DNA of 64,000 bases from Fulvitalea axinellae (GTDB lineage Bacteria > Bacteroidota > Bacteroidia > Cytophagales > Cyclobacteriaceae), in assembly GCF_036492835.1 (NCBI RefSeq), contig NZ_AP025321.1:43154-107153 (forward strand), written 5' to 3'. Positions within the stretch are counted from its first letter, which is position 1, and every line of letters begins with the position of its first letter. Position numbers and translations under genes: made by a program. The notes under the pieces are model-generated. The model saw nothing but the letters and a program-made list of their open reading frames with translations, searched no databases and was not told where the DNA came from. Shown one piece after another: positions 1-11,000 of this stretch.

Positions 1-3000
1 CGTAGTAGCGGTAGGTGGCTTCGCGGTGCCACACCAGCCTGTCGGCGGAGGTGTGCACCTCCAGCAGGCGGTTGTCGGCGTCGTAGTCGTAGCGGTGGGC
101 GAACTGGTCGGGCTTTCCGAACTGGTAGAAGACGTAGTTCACGTTTCCGCTGAGCAAATCGTACACGTAGTCGGTCCGCTTCGGCTCCAGTCCGGACTGG
201 CACTGCACCAGGCTCTTGACATTGCCGTGTATGTCGTAGCTGTAGTGCGCGGTGACGGCCTCGCCTCCGGGCCCCTCCTCCAGGCGCTCGGTCCAGGATA
301 CCCGCTTGCGGAGGTTTTCCGGTTCGAAGTCCTGCGGAAAGCCTTCCGGCAACAGGTCCTGCGCCGCGCGGCGGTCGTAGTGCGTGCGGGTGACGTGCCT
401 GAGGGTCAGGCCCGCGTCGTCCGGCCCCGGATAGGCGGGGTTGTTCAGCTTGTCCCGCAGGTCGCCGGGGTCGTCGTCGTCATTGCTTTCCCCGTCGTCC
501 ATGGACAGGTCGGTGGCGAATCCCTCCATCTCGCCGCTCTCCACGGTACGGCCCAGGGCGTCGTACTTGATATAGGAGGCCTTGTCCTCTCGGGCCTGCC
601 GGGCGTTCTGCGAGAGGCGCAGGCGCCCCAGCGCGTCGTAGCGGAAGTGGACGGCTCCCCCGTCGGGGCTCCGTTGCCACGCCAGGCGGTTCAGGGCGTC
701 ATATTGGTAGCGCGTGCGCAGGCGGTGGGCCGGGTACAGGCTTTCGTCCAGGTTTTCCAGGGCCCCGGGATCGACGCCGGAGTCCCGCAGGCGTTTTTTG
801 GCCGCGAGTTCGGCCACCTTCGCCTTGTCCAGCGGGGCCACGCCCTCGGGGGGCACGGTCTCTTTCAGGTTGCCGGCCTGGTCGTAGTAGTAGAGCGTGT
901 AGTGGTGCTCCTTGGGGGTATACTCGTAGGCCAGGCGGTCGGTCCTGATATTGTCCATGCAGGCCGTCTCGCTCAGGCGGTAGAACTCCGACATTTTGGC
1001 GCTGTAGAGGCTGTCGACGGTTTGGCGCTTGCGCTCCTCTACGATCCGCTCCACGTTTTTCTCGCACTGCTCGCGCAGTATGTGCGTGTACTCCGTGGCG
1101 GTGTAGACGCGGTAGAACCAGTGGGTGCCGGTGGTGGTAGGGTTTAGGCAGAGGGTGGGGCGTTTGTTCTCTATCTCGTATTCTTTGACAACCAAAGTTT
1201 CGGGAGTAACTAAGTGGCTCCTGTTGGACTCCCAAGGGTTTGAGGGGCTGAAGTGTTTGTGGTCCAGCAAAAGGCTTGAAAAATAGTCCCCGTGATTAAT
1301 CCCCCCGTTATCATAGCCTTCAAAAATATTGGGAAGACTTTCGTTGACGTAATGTTTCTGCTTGTCAATTTGCTGATGGTTAAACTTAATGCTCAGCTTC
1401 AGCCTTTCCATACCGTCTGCTAAAGAGACCTCTCTCTGGCTGGGCGAGAAGCCGTCCGCATCCATATCTGTCTTGTCCCCGGGCAGTACCTGTTTCCAGC
1501 CGAGGTCTGTCTCGTATTCCCATTTGAAAGAGAAAAGGCTTCCGTATTCGGACGAGCACGTAACGGGATCGAACATCTGGGCGGATACGAGGGATCTGTC
1601 CGCCAATTCGTATTTAACGGAACTTTTCCCCTGAATAAAGTTCGGGAGCTTAAAAATGATGGGTTCCTGAACGCCTTCCCGGACATTCAGGATTTCTTCC
1701 GATTTTATAATGTCCGTATACCTTAGGCCGTTATTGGGGTACACAAGCAAATCGACACCCAGCTCCGGCCCCTCAAACACTTTCAGAAAATCCAAATTCT
1801 CCATTCCGCTATGCTCCAACAGAACACCGCTTTCGTGGGTTTTATGTGGCCATGACGGAATGGATTTTGAAATCCTGTTGCCGTTTAGTACCGCTTGGGT
1901 GGCGTAAATATTTTGGTAGGTGTCAATTTCGTTATAACTCAGGTCCAAAAAGCGCAGGATTTCGTAGAAAGGCAGATAACCTTCGGGTAGCTCCGCCCCG
2001 TCCGGCATTTCGGCCGTCCAAGGCGTGGGAATCTTTGTCAACCTGTTGTGTCTCAAGGATAGTCCAGGATGTACCTTGGGGCTTCCCCACGGGTAGTCGG
2101 TCAGAAGGTTATGGTCCAACCGGAGATGGTGGAACTTATTGTCGGCTTCCTGATGGCCGCAGTCGTAACAATGGTGGTTAAAAGGGTGTATCAGTTTAGG
2201 CAGTTCCGAAATCATATTCCGGGACAAGTCCAATGTTGATATTCCCCTATATTCCACCTCTTCCTCACCCCAATCGTCCGTAATGGTAACCGCGTACGCT
2301 TTGCTTAGCATCTGGGGCATTTCCTGAAACCTGTTTCCCGCCAAAAAAAGTCGCTCCAGCCCGGAACGGATAAGGTTTTCAAATCCCGACGGAATATTTA
2401 GCAACAAATTGTCGTTGAGGTCCAAAGTGTTCAGTCCCGCAAATTTTTGGCAGAACGCGGCAGGGACAGCCTCTATCTTGGCGCCCGCCACCCCAAGAGT
2501 TTTTAGGTTTCCGAACCGTGACGGATCCATCAAATCGTCGAGAACGGATGGCGACAGTTTGTTTCCTCCGATGTCGAGGACCTTTAGGCCGGGGAAAAGA
2601 TCATTTTTGCCGAAATCACCGGGCAGTGCCAGAAGTTTATTGTTGCGGAGATATATCTGTTTGGTGTTTCCGCTTCCGGAAGGAAGACTTGAGATTTCGT
2701 TGTTGTTGAGGAAAATTGAGCCGTAGGTCTTTGCCCAGAAGTTTTCCGGGAGTCCGGACAGTTGGTTATAGGATAAAAACACTACGGGCATAGCGTATAA
2801 ACCCTCGTAATCCCCTTCATAATCAGGCCGGGGAATGGAGAGGCTTTCGGGAATCCCCCGGACCAAGTTGTTCGAAAAGTTAAGCAGGGTTATATTTTTG
2901 GAAGTGATCCTGTCGGGAAGTCCGACGATCTTGTTGCTGTTTATGTCGAATTTTTCCAGATAAGTCAATTCTCCCAGATCCGGAATTTTACCGTCCAGAC

Positions 3001-6000
3001 TGTTATGGTGGAGAATCACCACCCTCAAGTTTTCAAGTTGGGAGATCGATGGGGACACAGGGCCGGAGAACGCGTTCGCGCTAAGGTCAAGGGTCTCCAG
3101 GTCCGCAAAGGCCGAAAGGTCCGGCATTTCCCCCGAAAGGCTGTTGGAGGCCAAAACCAGCGTGGTTAGGCCGGGCATATCGAGTGGGGGGACGCTTCCC
3201 CGGAGTTTGTTGTTTTCCAGATTCAGGGAGGTAAGCTTCCTGAAGTCGTTGATACTGGCCGGAATGTTTCCGTCAAGCGAAGCCGAATACAGTTCTATTC
3301 CCGTCACGTGCCCGTCCATTACGGTCAAGCCCGCAAGGTCCGAAACGGACACCGATGCCGGGTCCTGGACAAAAGATTTCCACAGGGCTTTGCTTTCGGG
3401 ATAGAGATAATAGCTTCCGTGCCAATCGTCCCCTCCCGTAGCGTTGTAGAGGTCGACCAGCGCGTCGATTTCCTTTTTGGGGATAGAGGGGTTGGCCATG
3501 TCGGTGTTGGCTGTCGGGGCCACGGCCCCGATCCCCATCACGGCCAAGGCGTCGGCCATGATCTTGTCCTCGTCGCTTTGGACCTGTTTTTCCGCCGACT
3601 TCCGGCTCAGGGACGGCGGAACGAAGCCCGCGGAGGCCGAGGGGTTTTCCGGTGCCGCCCGTACGGAATTGCCCGAGGCTGACGCCACCCGGGAGCTCCC
3701 CTGTCCGAAGGCGGGGAAGGGTTCGGGCACGACAATCTCTTTCTCCTCGGCGCATCCGAAGGGGTTCTCTATGACGAACTCCTTCTCGACGATATCGCAA
3801 TCCTTTTCTTTGAACATCGCTATGATGGCGTCCAGGTCGGGGTCCACGCCCACGTCGGCCTTGTCGAAGAAGCCGAACATGAAGGCCAGGTGTTTTTTTC
3901 TCCGGAAATAGGAGACGATGTGTTCGGTAAGAATCTCCTTCTCCCCTTCCTCCAGCACGGTGCCGCACAGCGAGGTCACGGCCTTTATCTGCAGGTCCAC
4001 ACGGTCGGCGTTTATATCCGTTCCGGTGTTCAGGCTCACGTACCCGTCGTCCAGGCCCAGAGTGTTTTTGAATTTGTCGACCTGATTGTCAAAATCGTCC
4101 TTGTCCTTCCACCCGTCGGGGAACGAGGCCTCGGGGTTTTTCTTTTCGGCCATGGCGGGGCAGGACCACTCCTTCTGTTCCTCGCCCTCCCCCACTTCTA
4201 TGCCGTCCCGGGCCATCTCGCGCACCAGGAGTTTCTTGGCCTCCTCGTAATACCCGCGGTAGATGTCCCAGCGCTGCTTGTCGATCTTGTCGGCAAGCGC
4301 CTCGCCGGTCTCGGTGCGGAGCAGTTCGGCGTAGAGCACGTGTACGGGGCTGGCGCCCTTTTCCGGCGCCTTCCAGAAGTCCCTGTCCTGCGGGTCGGCT
4401 ATGCGCTCGGCGCTTCCGCGCAGGTCGTCGCCCAGCTCGAACTCCATCAGGTCCCAGAACCGGTCCTCCTTTTTCTTGCCGTACCCTTGGGTGAAGAAGG
4501 GGTCGTGCTCCAGCAGGTATTCCGTCACGGCGAACTCTTCCCGGTACTTGTTCCCGGGCACGGCCAGGGCCTCGTCCCTCAGGGCCTTCCACTCCCGTTT
4601 CCGGCTGAGCTGCATGGCGTACACCTCGCCGGCGACGTTGTCCGCGCAGTACTCGTATTCGCAGTGGCGGTCGTGGGCGCGGATATTCTCCTCGTTTATC
4701 TCTATGCCCTTATCGTCCAGGTCGGAGAGTATCTCGGTCATGATGCTCTCGCACTCGGCGTTGGCGTTGTCGAGGAAGGCCTCGGCGATCAGCTCCTCGG
4801 CTCCGGCTCCCCCGCCGTCGACGGGACAGTCCTCTTTCAGCACGGTTATCATCTCTGTGTAATGCTCCTCGATAGCCTCTATCTCGGCGGTCAGGTCGAT
4901 GCTGTTCCGGATCTCCTCTACGCTCCAGTCCCGCACCCGGACCTCCTTGTACACGGCGTATTCCCCGATCTCCGCGAGGACGGCGGTCATGGGTTCGGGC
5001 TCAAGGGCGCTGACGGCCTCGCAGTTCGAGGCGTTAAGGTCGGCGGTCAGGATATCGGTGACTTTGCCGGAGGGGTTGCGCAGGGGCACGCGGTCGCCGG
5101 CCGGATCTATCAGGTAGAACGTCACCGCGTAGCGGCACTCCATGCATCCCGCCACGGCGATTTCTTTGGCCTGCGCGGCCAGGTTGTAGGTGAAGGTGTA
5201 GGCGGTGTTGGGCGCCACGTTCAGGAATCGGTATTCGGTGATCCTGCGGTCGCCCGAAGTGACGTGCCGGCCGGTGAGGTCCACCTCCAGCGTCTGGCTC
5301 CCCTCCCCGATGCTTGCGAGCGGGTCCACGTTTCCGGGGGCCTCTCCGGTGAGGGCCGTGGCCACGGTTTTTCCCCTCAGGTCGGTGTAGACCAGGGAGG
5401 CCTGCCCGTTGGGGTCCACGGTGGCTTTTTTGCGGTATTGCGAGGCGTCCCCGGCGTTGGGGCCGAACAGGCGGTACAGCTCCTCCTGCGAGGGATCGGT
5501 GTAGAAGTGCCTTACGGCCCTTCCCCCGCCGTCTCGGAAGGCCTCCCCGGCGCCGGCCTGGCGCCGTACCCTGCCGGTGGCGTCGCGGGTGTATTCGGTA
5601 TGGGCGTAGGCGTAACCTTCGGCGTCGGGAATCATGGCGCCCGCCTGGGTGTTGGCGTCGGGGTTGCGGGGGGAGTAGTACCTCGCGGCGCCGGACCCGT
5701 CGTCGAGCTTCGCGTTTTCGGCCCTGCCGTTGTCGTAGAGGTTCCGCTCTTTCCCCCGTTTCCCTCCGGGCGTGGCGAAGGCGTTGAAGTCGGGGATATA
5801 GTCGAGCGTGCGCTCTTGGGCGGGAACCGCCAGCGGCGTGGCGGAGGGGCGCCCTTCGTAGTCGTAGAAATTCTCTGCCACGGCCACGCGGTTTTCGGTG
5901 CCCAGGTCGGTGATGGCTTGCCTGTTGCGCATGCCGTCGTCGAAGTAGCTTACGGAGGTCTTGCGTTTGCCCTCCTCGGCGAATCCGGTGACGCGCTGCC

Positions 6001-6934
6001 AGTGTTCGCCGGACTTGCCGGCTATCTGCATGCCGTAGTTCTTGTAGTCCCAGCCTTCGGCCCCGGCGAACATCCAGGGGCCCGTTTCCCTTGCGGTTCC
6101 GCCTTTTCCGTCATCGGTATAGGCCACGGCCCGCACGCGGGCGAATATCCTGCCTTCGGGATGCAGGGCGTCGATGTGGATCCGGGTGTCCCGGACGCTT
6201 ACGCGTACGGGTTCCTTGTAGGTGTAGGGGTCGGTGATTCCGGGTTCGTAACCTCCGTCCCGCATGTCGACGAACACCCACTCGGCGTCGTATTCGGAAA
6301 CGCCCGCTCCGGCGGACTCCCAGGAGAGCAGGGCGCGGTGCGATTTGGCGCGGACATTGTCCAGGTGGACCCCGAACGTCGCCTCCAGATCGGCCTCGGG
6401 TTTCGAGTGCCAGTTTTCGGTCAGCTCCACGCCGTCGACGGGTACTTTACCCTCGGTTGTAATGGAGGTGACGGCCAGGCTGTATTGGTTGCCTCCGTCG
6501 CAGTCGAGGTCGTTGCCGGTGTGGAAACGGCGCTGGGCGTAGCGTCCGGCCCGTGAGTCTAGCGAAAGGGAGAACACGGCCAGAGGCTCTTCCTGGCTCG
6601 CCTTGCGGAGCTCCACCCCCAGGGTCAGCTTCCAGGGGCCGTCGTCCAGTTTTCCGAGCCCGTTGTCGGCCAGGACTAGTTCCAGGGCGTACTCGCCCTC
6701 GGGGCAGGCGTTGCCCCCGAAGGGGTTGTAGGGCTTGCCCTCCTCCAGTTCGGAGAGGGGAAAGGTCTTGGCCAAGGCCAGTTTGGCCTTCGTCCGACCG
6801 TCGCGCCCGGTGAGGGCCCAGCCGGGGATTTCGGGGCCGTCTTGCGCCATCGTAGGCGTTATGGCCGTCCATATCGCGAAAAGTGTGGCCAGGGCGCGCA
6901 GGCCAGCCTTGGCGATGGGATTCTCGAAAAACAT
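1..6934 (-). CDS. Rhs/YD-repeat protein with internal LRR array (3' end off window)
   Basis: The frame is open from an ATG at 6934 to the left edge, giving about 2311 codons with the end missing. The N-terminus is a Sec signal peptide (hydrophobic stretch, then PTMAQ). A Bacteroidota Rhs N-terminal region (DUF6443-like) follows, then a mostly helical acidic stretch. An LRR domain starts with the N-cap YNATGGDDW (about residue 1160) and runs to about residue 1700 with many LxxLxLxxNxL units, followed by an Ig-like segment. YD repeats begin at TLYYYDQAGNL (about residue 2015) and continue to the edge (HRYDYDADNR). It is the paralogue of the Rhs protein at 44771-52990; the missing part should hold the Rhs core and variable tip. 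A 238-bp gap separates it from the upstream gene, so it could have its own promoter, though none is visible. By eye the backbone is very GC-rich (60% or more) while the LRR block is about 45% GC. Export by Sec and surface or toxin function are inferred. Confidence 0.93.
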   Translation of the reverse strand, partial: MFFENPIAKAGLRALATLFAIWTAITPTMAQDGPEIPGWALTGRDGRTKAKLALAKTFPLSELEEGKPYNPFGGNACPEGEYALELVLADNGLGKLDDGPWKLTLGVELRKASQEEPLAVFSLSLDSRAGRYAQRRFHTGNDLDCDGGNQYSLAVTSITTEGKVPVDGVELTENWHSKPEADLEATFGVHLDNVRAKSHRALLSWESAGAGVSEYDAEWVFVDMRDGGYEPGITDPYTYKEPVRVSVRDTRIHIDALHPEGRIFARVRAVAYTDDGKGGTARETGPWMFAGAEGWDYKNYGMQIAGKSGEHWQRVTGFAEEGKRKTSVSYFDDGMRNRQAITDLGTENRVAVAENFYDYEGRPSATPLAVPAQERTLDYIPDFNAFATPGGKRGKERNLYDNGRAENAKLDDGSGAARYYSPRNPDANTQAGAMIPDAEGYAYAHTEYTRDATGRVRRQAGAGEAFRDGGGRAVRHFYTDPSQEELYRLFGPNAGDASQYRKKATVDPNGQASLVYTDLRGKTVATALTGEAPGNVDPLASIGEGSQTLEVDLTGRHVTSGDRRITEYRFLNVAPNTAYTFTYNLAAQAKEIAVAGCMECRYAVTFYLIDPAGDRVPLRNPSGKVTDILTADLNASNCEAVSALEPEPMTAVLAEIGEYAVYKEVRVRDWSVEEIRNSIDLTAEIEAIEEHYTEMITVLKEDCPVDGGGAGAEELIAEAFLDNANAECESIMTEILSDLDDKGIEINEENIRAHDRHCEYEYCADNVAGEVYAMQLSRKREWKALRDEALAVPGNKYREEFAVTEYLLEHDPFFTQGYGKKKEDRFWDLMEFELGDDLRGSAERIADPQDRDFWKAPEKGASPVHVLYAELLRTETGEALADKIDKQRWDIYRGYYEEAKKLLVREMARDGIEVGEGEEQKEWSCPAMAEKKNPEASFPDGWKDKDDFDNQVDKFKNTLGLDDGYVSLNTGTDINADRVDLQIKAVTSLCGTVLEEGEKEILTEHIVSYFRRKKHLAFMFGFFDKADVGVDPDLDAIIAMFKEKDCDIVEKEFVIENPFGCAEEKEIVVPEPFPAFGQGSSRVASASGNSVRAAPENPSASAGFVPPSLSRKSAEKQVQSDEDKIMADALAVMGIGAVAPTANTDMANPSIPKKEIDALVDLYNATGGDDWHGSYYLYPESKALWKSFVQDPASVSVSDLAGLTVMDGHVTGIELYSASLDGNIPASINDFRKLTSLNLENNKLRGSVPPLDMPGLTTLVLASNSLSGEMPDLSAFADLETLDLSANAFSGPVSPSISQLENLRVVILHHNSLDGKIPDLGELTYLEKFDINSNKIVGLPDRITSKNITLLNFSNNLVRGIPESLSIPRPDYEGDYEGLYAMPVVFLSYNQLSGLPENFWAKTYGSIFLNNNEISSLPSGSGNTKQIYLRNNKLLALPGDFGKNDLFPGLKVLDIGGNKLSPSVLDDLMDPSRFGNLKTLGVAGAKIEAVPAAFCQKFAGLNTLDLNDNLLLNIPSGFENLIRSGLERLFLAGNRFQEMPQMLSKAYAVTITDDWGEEEVEYRGISTLDLSRNMISELPKLIHPFNHHCYDCGHQEADNKFHHLRLDHNLLTDYPWGSPKVHPGLSLRHNRLTKIPTPWTAEMPDGAELPEGYLPFYEILRFLDLSYNEIDTYQNIYATQAVLNGNRISKSIPSWPHKTHESGVLLEHSGMENLDFLKVFEGPELGVDLLVYPNNGLRYTDIIKSEEILNVREGVQEPIIFKLPNFIQGKSSVKYELADRSLVSAQMFDPVTCSSEYGSLFSFKWEYETDLGWKQVLPGDKTDMDADGFSPSQREVSLADGMERLKLSIKFNHQQIDKQKHYVNESLPNIFEGYDNGGINHGDYFSSLLLDHKHFSPSNPWESNRSHLVTPETLVVKEYEIENKRPTLCLNPTTTGTHWFYRVYTATEYTHILREQCEKNVERIVEERKRQTVDSLYSAKMSEFYRLSETACMDNIRTDRLAYEYTPKEHHYTLYYYDQAGNLKETVPPEGVAPLDKAKVAELAAKKRLRDSGVDPGALENLDESLYPAHRLRTRYQYDALNRLAWQRSPDGGAVHFRYDALGRLRLSQNARQAREDKASYIKYDALGRTVESGEMEGFATDLSMDDGESNDDDDPGDLRDKLNNPAYPGPDDAGLTLRHVTRTHYDRRAAQDLLPEGFPQDFEPENLRKRVSWTERLEEGPGGEAVTAHYSYDIHGNVKSLVQCQSGLEPKRTDYVYDLLSGNVNYVFYQFGKPDQFAHRYDYDADNRLLEVHTSADRLVWHREATYRYY

Positions 6935-7172
6935 GTCGTGTCGGTTTAAAAATATCTTTTTCCCCGTATGCGAATCCGAATAGCTTCGTAATGGGGCGTA
7001 AAAATCTACGTTATTAATGTCCGGAGCACGGAAGCTACCCGCTACGCTCTTTCTAGGGACGTTTAAGAATTATTTCCCGGTCTGGGTTTTCGGTGGAAAG
7101 CAGACTAATCAGAACAGGACTTAGGTGCCTAATACCTGAGTTCAAAGTCCTAATGGGTTATGCTATAATCTT

Positions 7173-7919
7173 TTATCGTCCCAAAACGTTTTTTAGCTTA
7201 GCCATCGCGTTTTTGTCCGGGCAATGGAACCTAAGCTCTCCGAATTCGCCCTTGGGTTTTATTTTTCCTTTGTCGGAGCTTAAGTAACGTTCCGGCCGAA
7301 AATAGTTAGAGTCCACCGGGCTTTGGCTATCGAACACTTCGAATACAATCCTTACTTTGTTCCCGTTGCCAAAGCGTTTCGGGTCGTACCGGTAAACCAT
7401 CTCTTTAGGCTTATGGTCCTTTTTTCCGATATGCAGTTCCATTTCCTTTATATGTCCCTGCCCTTCACCAAAGACGAAAATCTCCACGTTATCTTTTTTA
7501 TCCTCCGTATGCCGGAGTGTTTTGTATTGTTTGAGGATCTTGTCCATGTTCTGCAGCAGTTGGGCTCCCTGTCTTGCCTTTCTGGCTTCCAAGGGCGTAC
7601 GTACCCTGCAAAGCAATTGCTTCATGTCCGTTCTGGCCTGAAAGATCAGCCCGTCGCAAACCATGGTTTCCGATCCGTTGAATCGGTTCCAGAAATTATT
7701 GCCCGAAAACCGCACTTCGGCCGTATGGTCATAGTAGGGCAAAGAATCGCTTTCGCGCAGGCCCATAACCCGCATTTTGGCATACAGTCGTTCGGCTCCC
7801 TCGAAGTGGCGGGAGAGCTCGGACAACCGGGCTTTGGCTTTGTTTTCCTCTTGGCCTTGGGCAAAAGATCCGAATGACAGCAAGGTCCAGAGTATTGCCA
7901 GGAAAAGTGTATATCTCAT
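7173..7919 (-). CDS. secreted LolA-like protein, Rhs-operon associated
   Basis: A 248-aa protein. I chose the ATG at 7919 because it begins directly with a Sec signal peptide (MRYTLFLAILW to FGSFAQG); an upstream start at 7937 would add six residues before it. The mature part has an N-terminal helix rich in Ala and charged residues, then alternating strands with a FNGSETMVCDGLIFQ segment. This pattern recalls the LolA/LolB half-barrel that binds acyl chains, but the resemblance is weak and only the fold is suggested. It sits between the giant Ig-repeat gene (64-82 bp upstream) and the Rhs gene. The right operon has a similar-sized protein at 53061-53783 in exactly the same slot. That conserved position suggests a periplasmic helper that escorts or acylates a neighbouring surface protein; this role is inference. 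Confidence 0.85.
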   Translation of the reverse strand: MRYTLFLAILWTLLSFGSFAQGQEENKAKARLSELSRHFEGAERLYAKMRVMGLRESDSLPYYDHTAEVRFSGNNFWNRFNGSETMVCDGLIFQARTDMKQLLCRVRTPLEARKARQGAQLLQNMDKILKQYKTLRHTEDKKDNVEIFVFGEGQGHIKEMELHIGKKDHKPKEMVYRYDPKRFGNGNKVRIVFEVFDSQSPVDSNYFRPERYLSSDKGKIKPKGEFGELRFHCPDKNAMAKLKNVLGR

Positions 7920-8001
7920 AGTGTCTGTTATTTGCAAGGATGTCCGGTAACGGATTGTGAAATTTTAGTAACCCATATTTTAATGCTTCTCTCTAGACTT
8001 C

Positions 8002-11000
8002 TTATGGTTCAGAAACCGTAATGGTTACCGTGTTCGAAATCTTAGGGGTGTAATTGGGGTTATTACATGTTTTGAGAAAATAAGAAGACGGTTTCTCTAC
8101 CTTAATCACATAGGTGCCGGGTTCATTGAACGTATGGGTAAATGTAGGGTCCCAAAGATCATTTGTATCGATTAGTTGGTCATTTACATACCAAGAATAG
8201 TCGCCTCCTACACTAACATTTTGAGAAGAACAGTTAAACGATACCGTCCCTCCTTGTATGATCGACGTGTGGCTTGGAGTAATGGTGATACTTGGGGTAA
8301 CTGTCGCGGCGTCTTGTACGGTAAGGGTTTCTGATTTAAAGTCGTTATAACAGTTATCCCCATCCACTTTGACGTAAACCCAAGCATTGGGCCCGAGCCC
8401 GATATGGCTTCCACCTATATTGAGGTATGAACCGCCACCTAAGCGTTCGTCATCTCCAAAATATGGGATTCTGTACCACCCAACCGTCGCTCCTTTAGGT
8501 CCATCTACAAATCTTATCACTAAAGGATCGGAAGTGTATGAACCGCTACATCTAGGCCCGACATCTATAATAGCTTCAATATCCTTTTTGCCGACGCTTA
8601 GGGTCATAGTGGCCGTTTCCGGATTTTCTCCGCATCCGGCGTCCAAAATAAGCTTCGCCTTTATCTGGTCTCCGGTGTTGGGAGAGGCTATAGTCAGCTC
8701 GTTTCCGGATTCTCCGCTTACTTTATTCCCGTTTAGGTACCATTCGAATACGTGACTATTGGCTCTGCCGTCACTGACTACGGCATTGACGGTTACGGAG
8801 GCGCCGGGACATACCTTGGGGTTGCCGTCCAGGCTTACGGTCGGTATCACGGCTTGTCTTACCGCAACGGTTTCGGTGACAAACGGGGTGTAGCAGTCTG
8901 CCTGTATTTCCGCATGCACCTTGTCGTCCGGATTTAGTCCGTTCGACTCGAGCTTATTTCCTTGGGCCAACTCCTGAGTTCCGCCATCCGGCAATTCTTT
9001 AAACCAAGTTACCGTATAGTTTTCCGGCCCTTGGCCTATAAGGTTCGTCTCTAGCTTTACGGTCCCTCCGGGGCATATGGCCGTTTTTATTTTGGTAACA
9101 CCAAAATTCATTTCCAAGGTTCTTACAGTCAGCGTAACAGGTTCCGATTCGGGCTTTTGTGTAACGCAGGATATACCGGTATTGAGTTTCGCTACTACGG
9201 CTTGACCGTCCGAAGCCCCCGTATAGGCGAACGTTTTCGTCTTTTCGTCTTTTATCTGTATCCCGTCGATATACCATTCGATTTCCGTTTCCGGTTCTAC
9301 CCCGTCAACTTGGGCCGTAAAGGTGACCGTCTCGTCCGGACAAAGTGTAGTCTTGTCCGCCGTAACGCTGATAGTCGGGGTCGGGATTTGTACGGTTACG
9401 GTTATAGGTTCGGATGTCACTTCCCTGTTTACCAAGCAGGCGCCTGACCCGGCTATAGCGGTAACCGTAGCCTCATATTCCCCTTGGGGGAAATTCGTTT
9501 TGCTTAATGCGGGCGTGGCTGTGACCGTTTCCTCACCGTTGAAATTCCACCGGTAGCTTAGCTCCCCGATACCTCCCGTAACATTGGCGTTCAGGACAAT
9601 CTCCTCGTCAGGGCATAGTGTGGCGGGTCCGCTAAGGCTAACGCTCATTTCCGAAGCGTTCGTTATTGTAACTTGTACCGCTTTCCGTTCCGATTCGGCT
9701 CCCGAAGCGTCGGAATTGGCGACATAGTATGTACCGGAGCTTACTATATCCGACGGGTTGAGGGCCGACCCACCGGCGATTACGGAATACCAGCGGAATC
9801 TCGCTCCCGAAGGTTTGAGATTACTTACTCTCGGAGTCGGATTGTTACAGAGCGTCTGGTTCTCGTAACCTTCCACGTTCGGCGCTATCACTTTCCCTTT
9901 TTTGGCCGCGATATTCGAAACGGATTCCTGTACGGTGAGGATACCCCTTTCGGTTTCGCGTTTTACCAAGTGCAGGTTCCCTTCGTAGTCGTAGTGGTAG
10001 AAGGTGGCGAAGTTGTTCTCGTCCAGCGTGGCGCTTAGCCTGAGCGTAGAGGGATCGTAGACATGGCTGTTCATTTGCCCGTCCAGCGGATGAATTCTCA
10101 AATCGTCGACAAAATAGGGGGTCGCTGGCGTGGCGCCGGCGAAACGCAAAGACAGCGATTTGGGGACTCCCGTGGCAGGGAATTCCACTTCCACGGCGTA
10201 CCATCCTTCCACCGATGTGCCCGTTGGCCTGAGTTTATGGCGCTGTTCGATCACTTCGTCATCAGGACCGAAATGCCGGTATATAGCCTCTATGGTCTCG
10301 CCGGGCTCTTCGGAGCCGTAGACCCAGGCGGCCACGATATAGCGCTCTTCGGATTTGAGGCGAATATCGGATTGCCTAAACTCTTCGGCGGAAAGGGTAC
10401 TGCCACTGATTTTTAACGATTTTTTACCCGAATGGGCCCTTTCCGCACTAATATGGTTCTTCAGGTTCGCTGAACTGTGTTCGTATGTATAGCGTAACAG
10501 GATGCCTTTCCAAGAGCTTTTGTAGTCGCGCAGGGCATCGTTGGCGTCCAGAGTCACCACGCTGTATTTGGATCCTGTCCAAGCTTGCTGAATACATACC
10601 GGCTCCACTCTCCGGTAACCCAAATATCCGTATATGCCGTACAGGTAGTTCTTGTCATGGTTCCAATAAGGGCGGGTAAACAAGAGCCATATCCAGTCCC
10701 TTTCGGTAGGTGAAGGCTCTTCCAGCCTTTGGCTATTTTCTTCCACGTATCCGGTGTTTTTGTAACCGTATGTTACGGGAAAGCGTTCCATTATCCATCC
10801 CGCGCCTCCCAAGTAGTTGAAATTGCCCCCGGGAAGGTCGTCTTGGATTTCAAAACCGCAATAAGCCACCTCTGCGTGTTCGGCGTTTGACGCCACGGCG
10901 ACGGGTAGTTGTCCGTCATAGGCGTACAGGGCGGAAGACGGGATATTCAGGGCGTTTACGCTCTCCACCTCAAAACCGTAGGGGTTGTACTTGGTAAGGC

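Noticed and set aside
26-1147. Plus-strand open frame of 373 codons
   Set aside because: Antisense to the YD-repeat part of the left Rhs gene; low-complexity Val/Ala/Gly composition and no domain.
3890-6556. Plus-strand open frame of 888 codons
   Set aside because: It lies antisense to the GC-rich Rhs gene, whose minus frame has a signal peptide and recognisable domains. The plus-strand translation is Val/Gly/Leu-rich with no motifs, as expected for a shadow.
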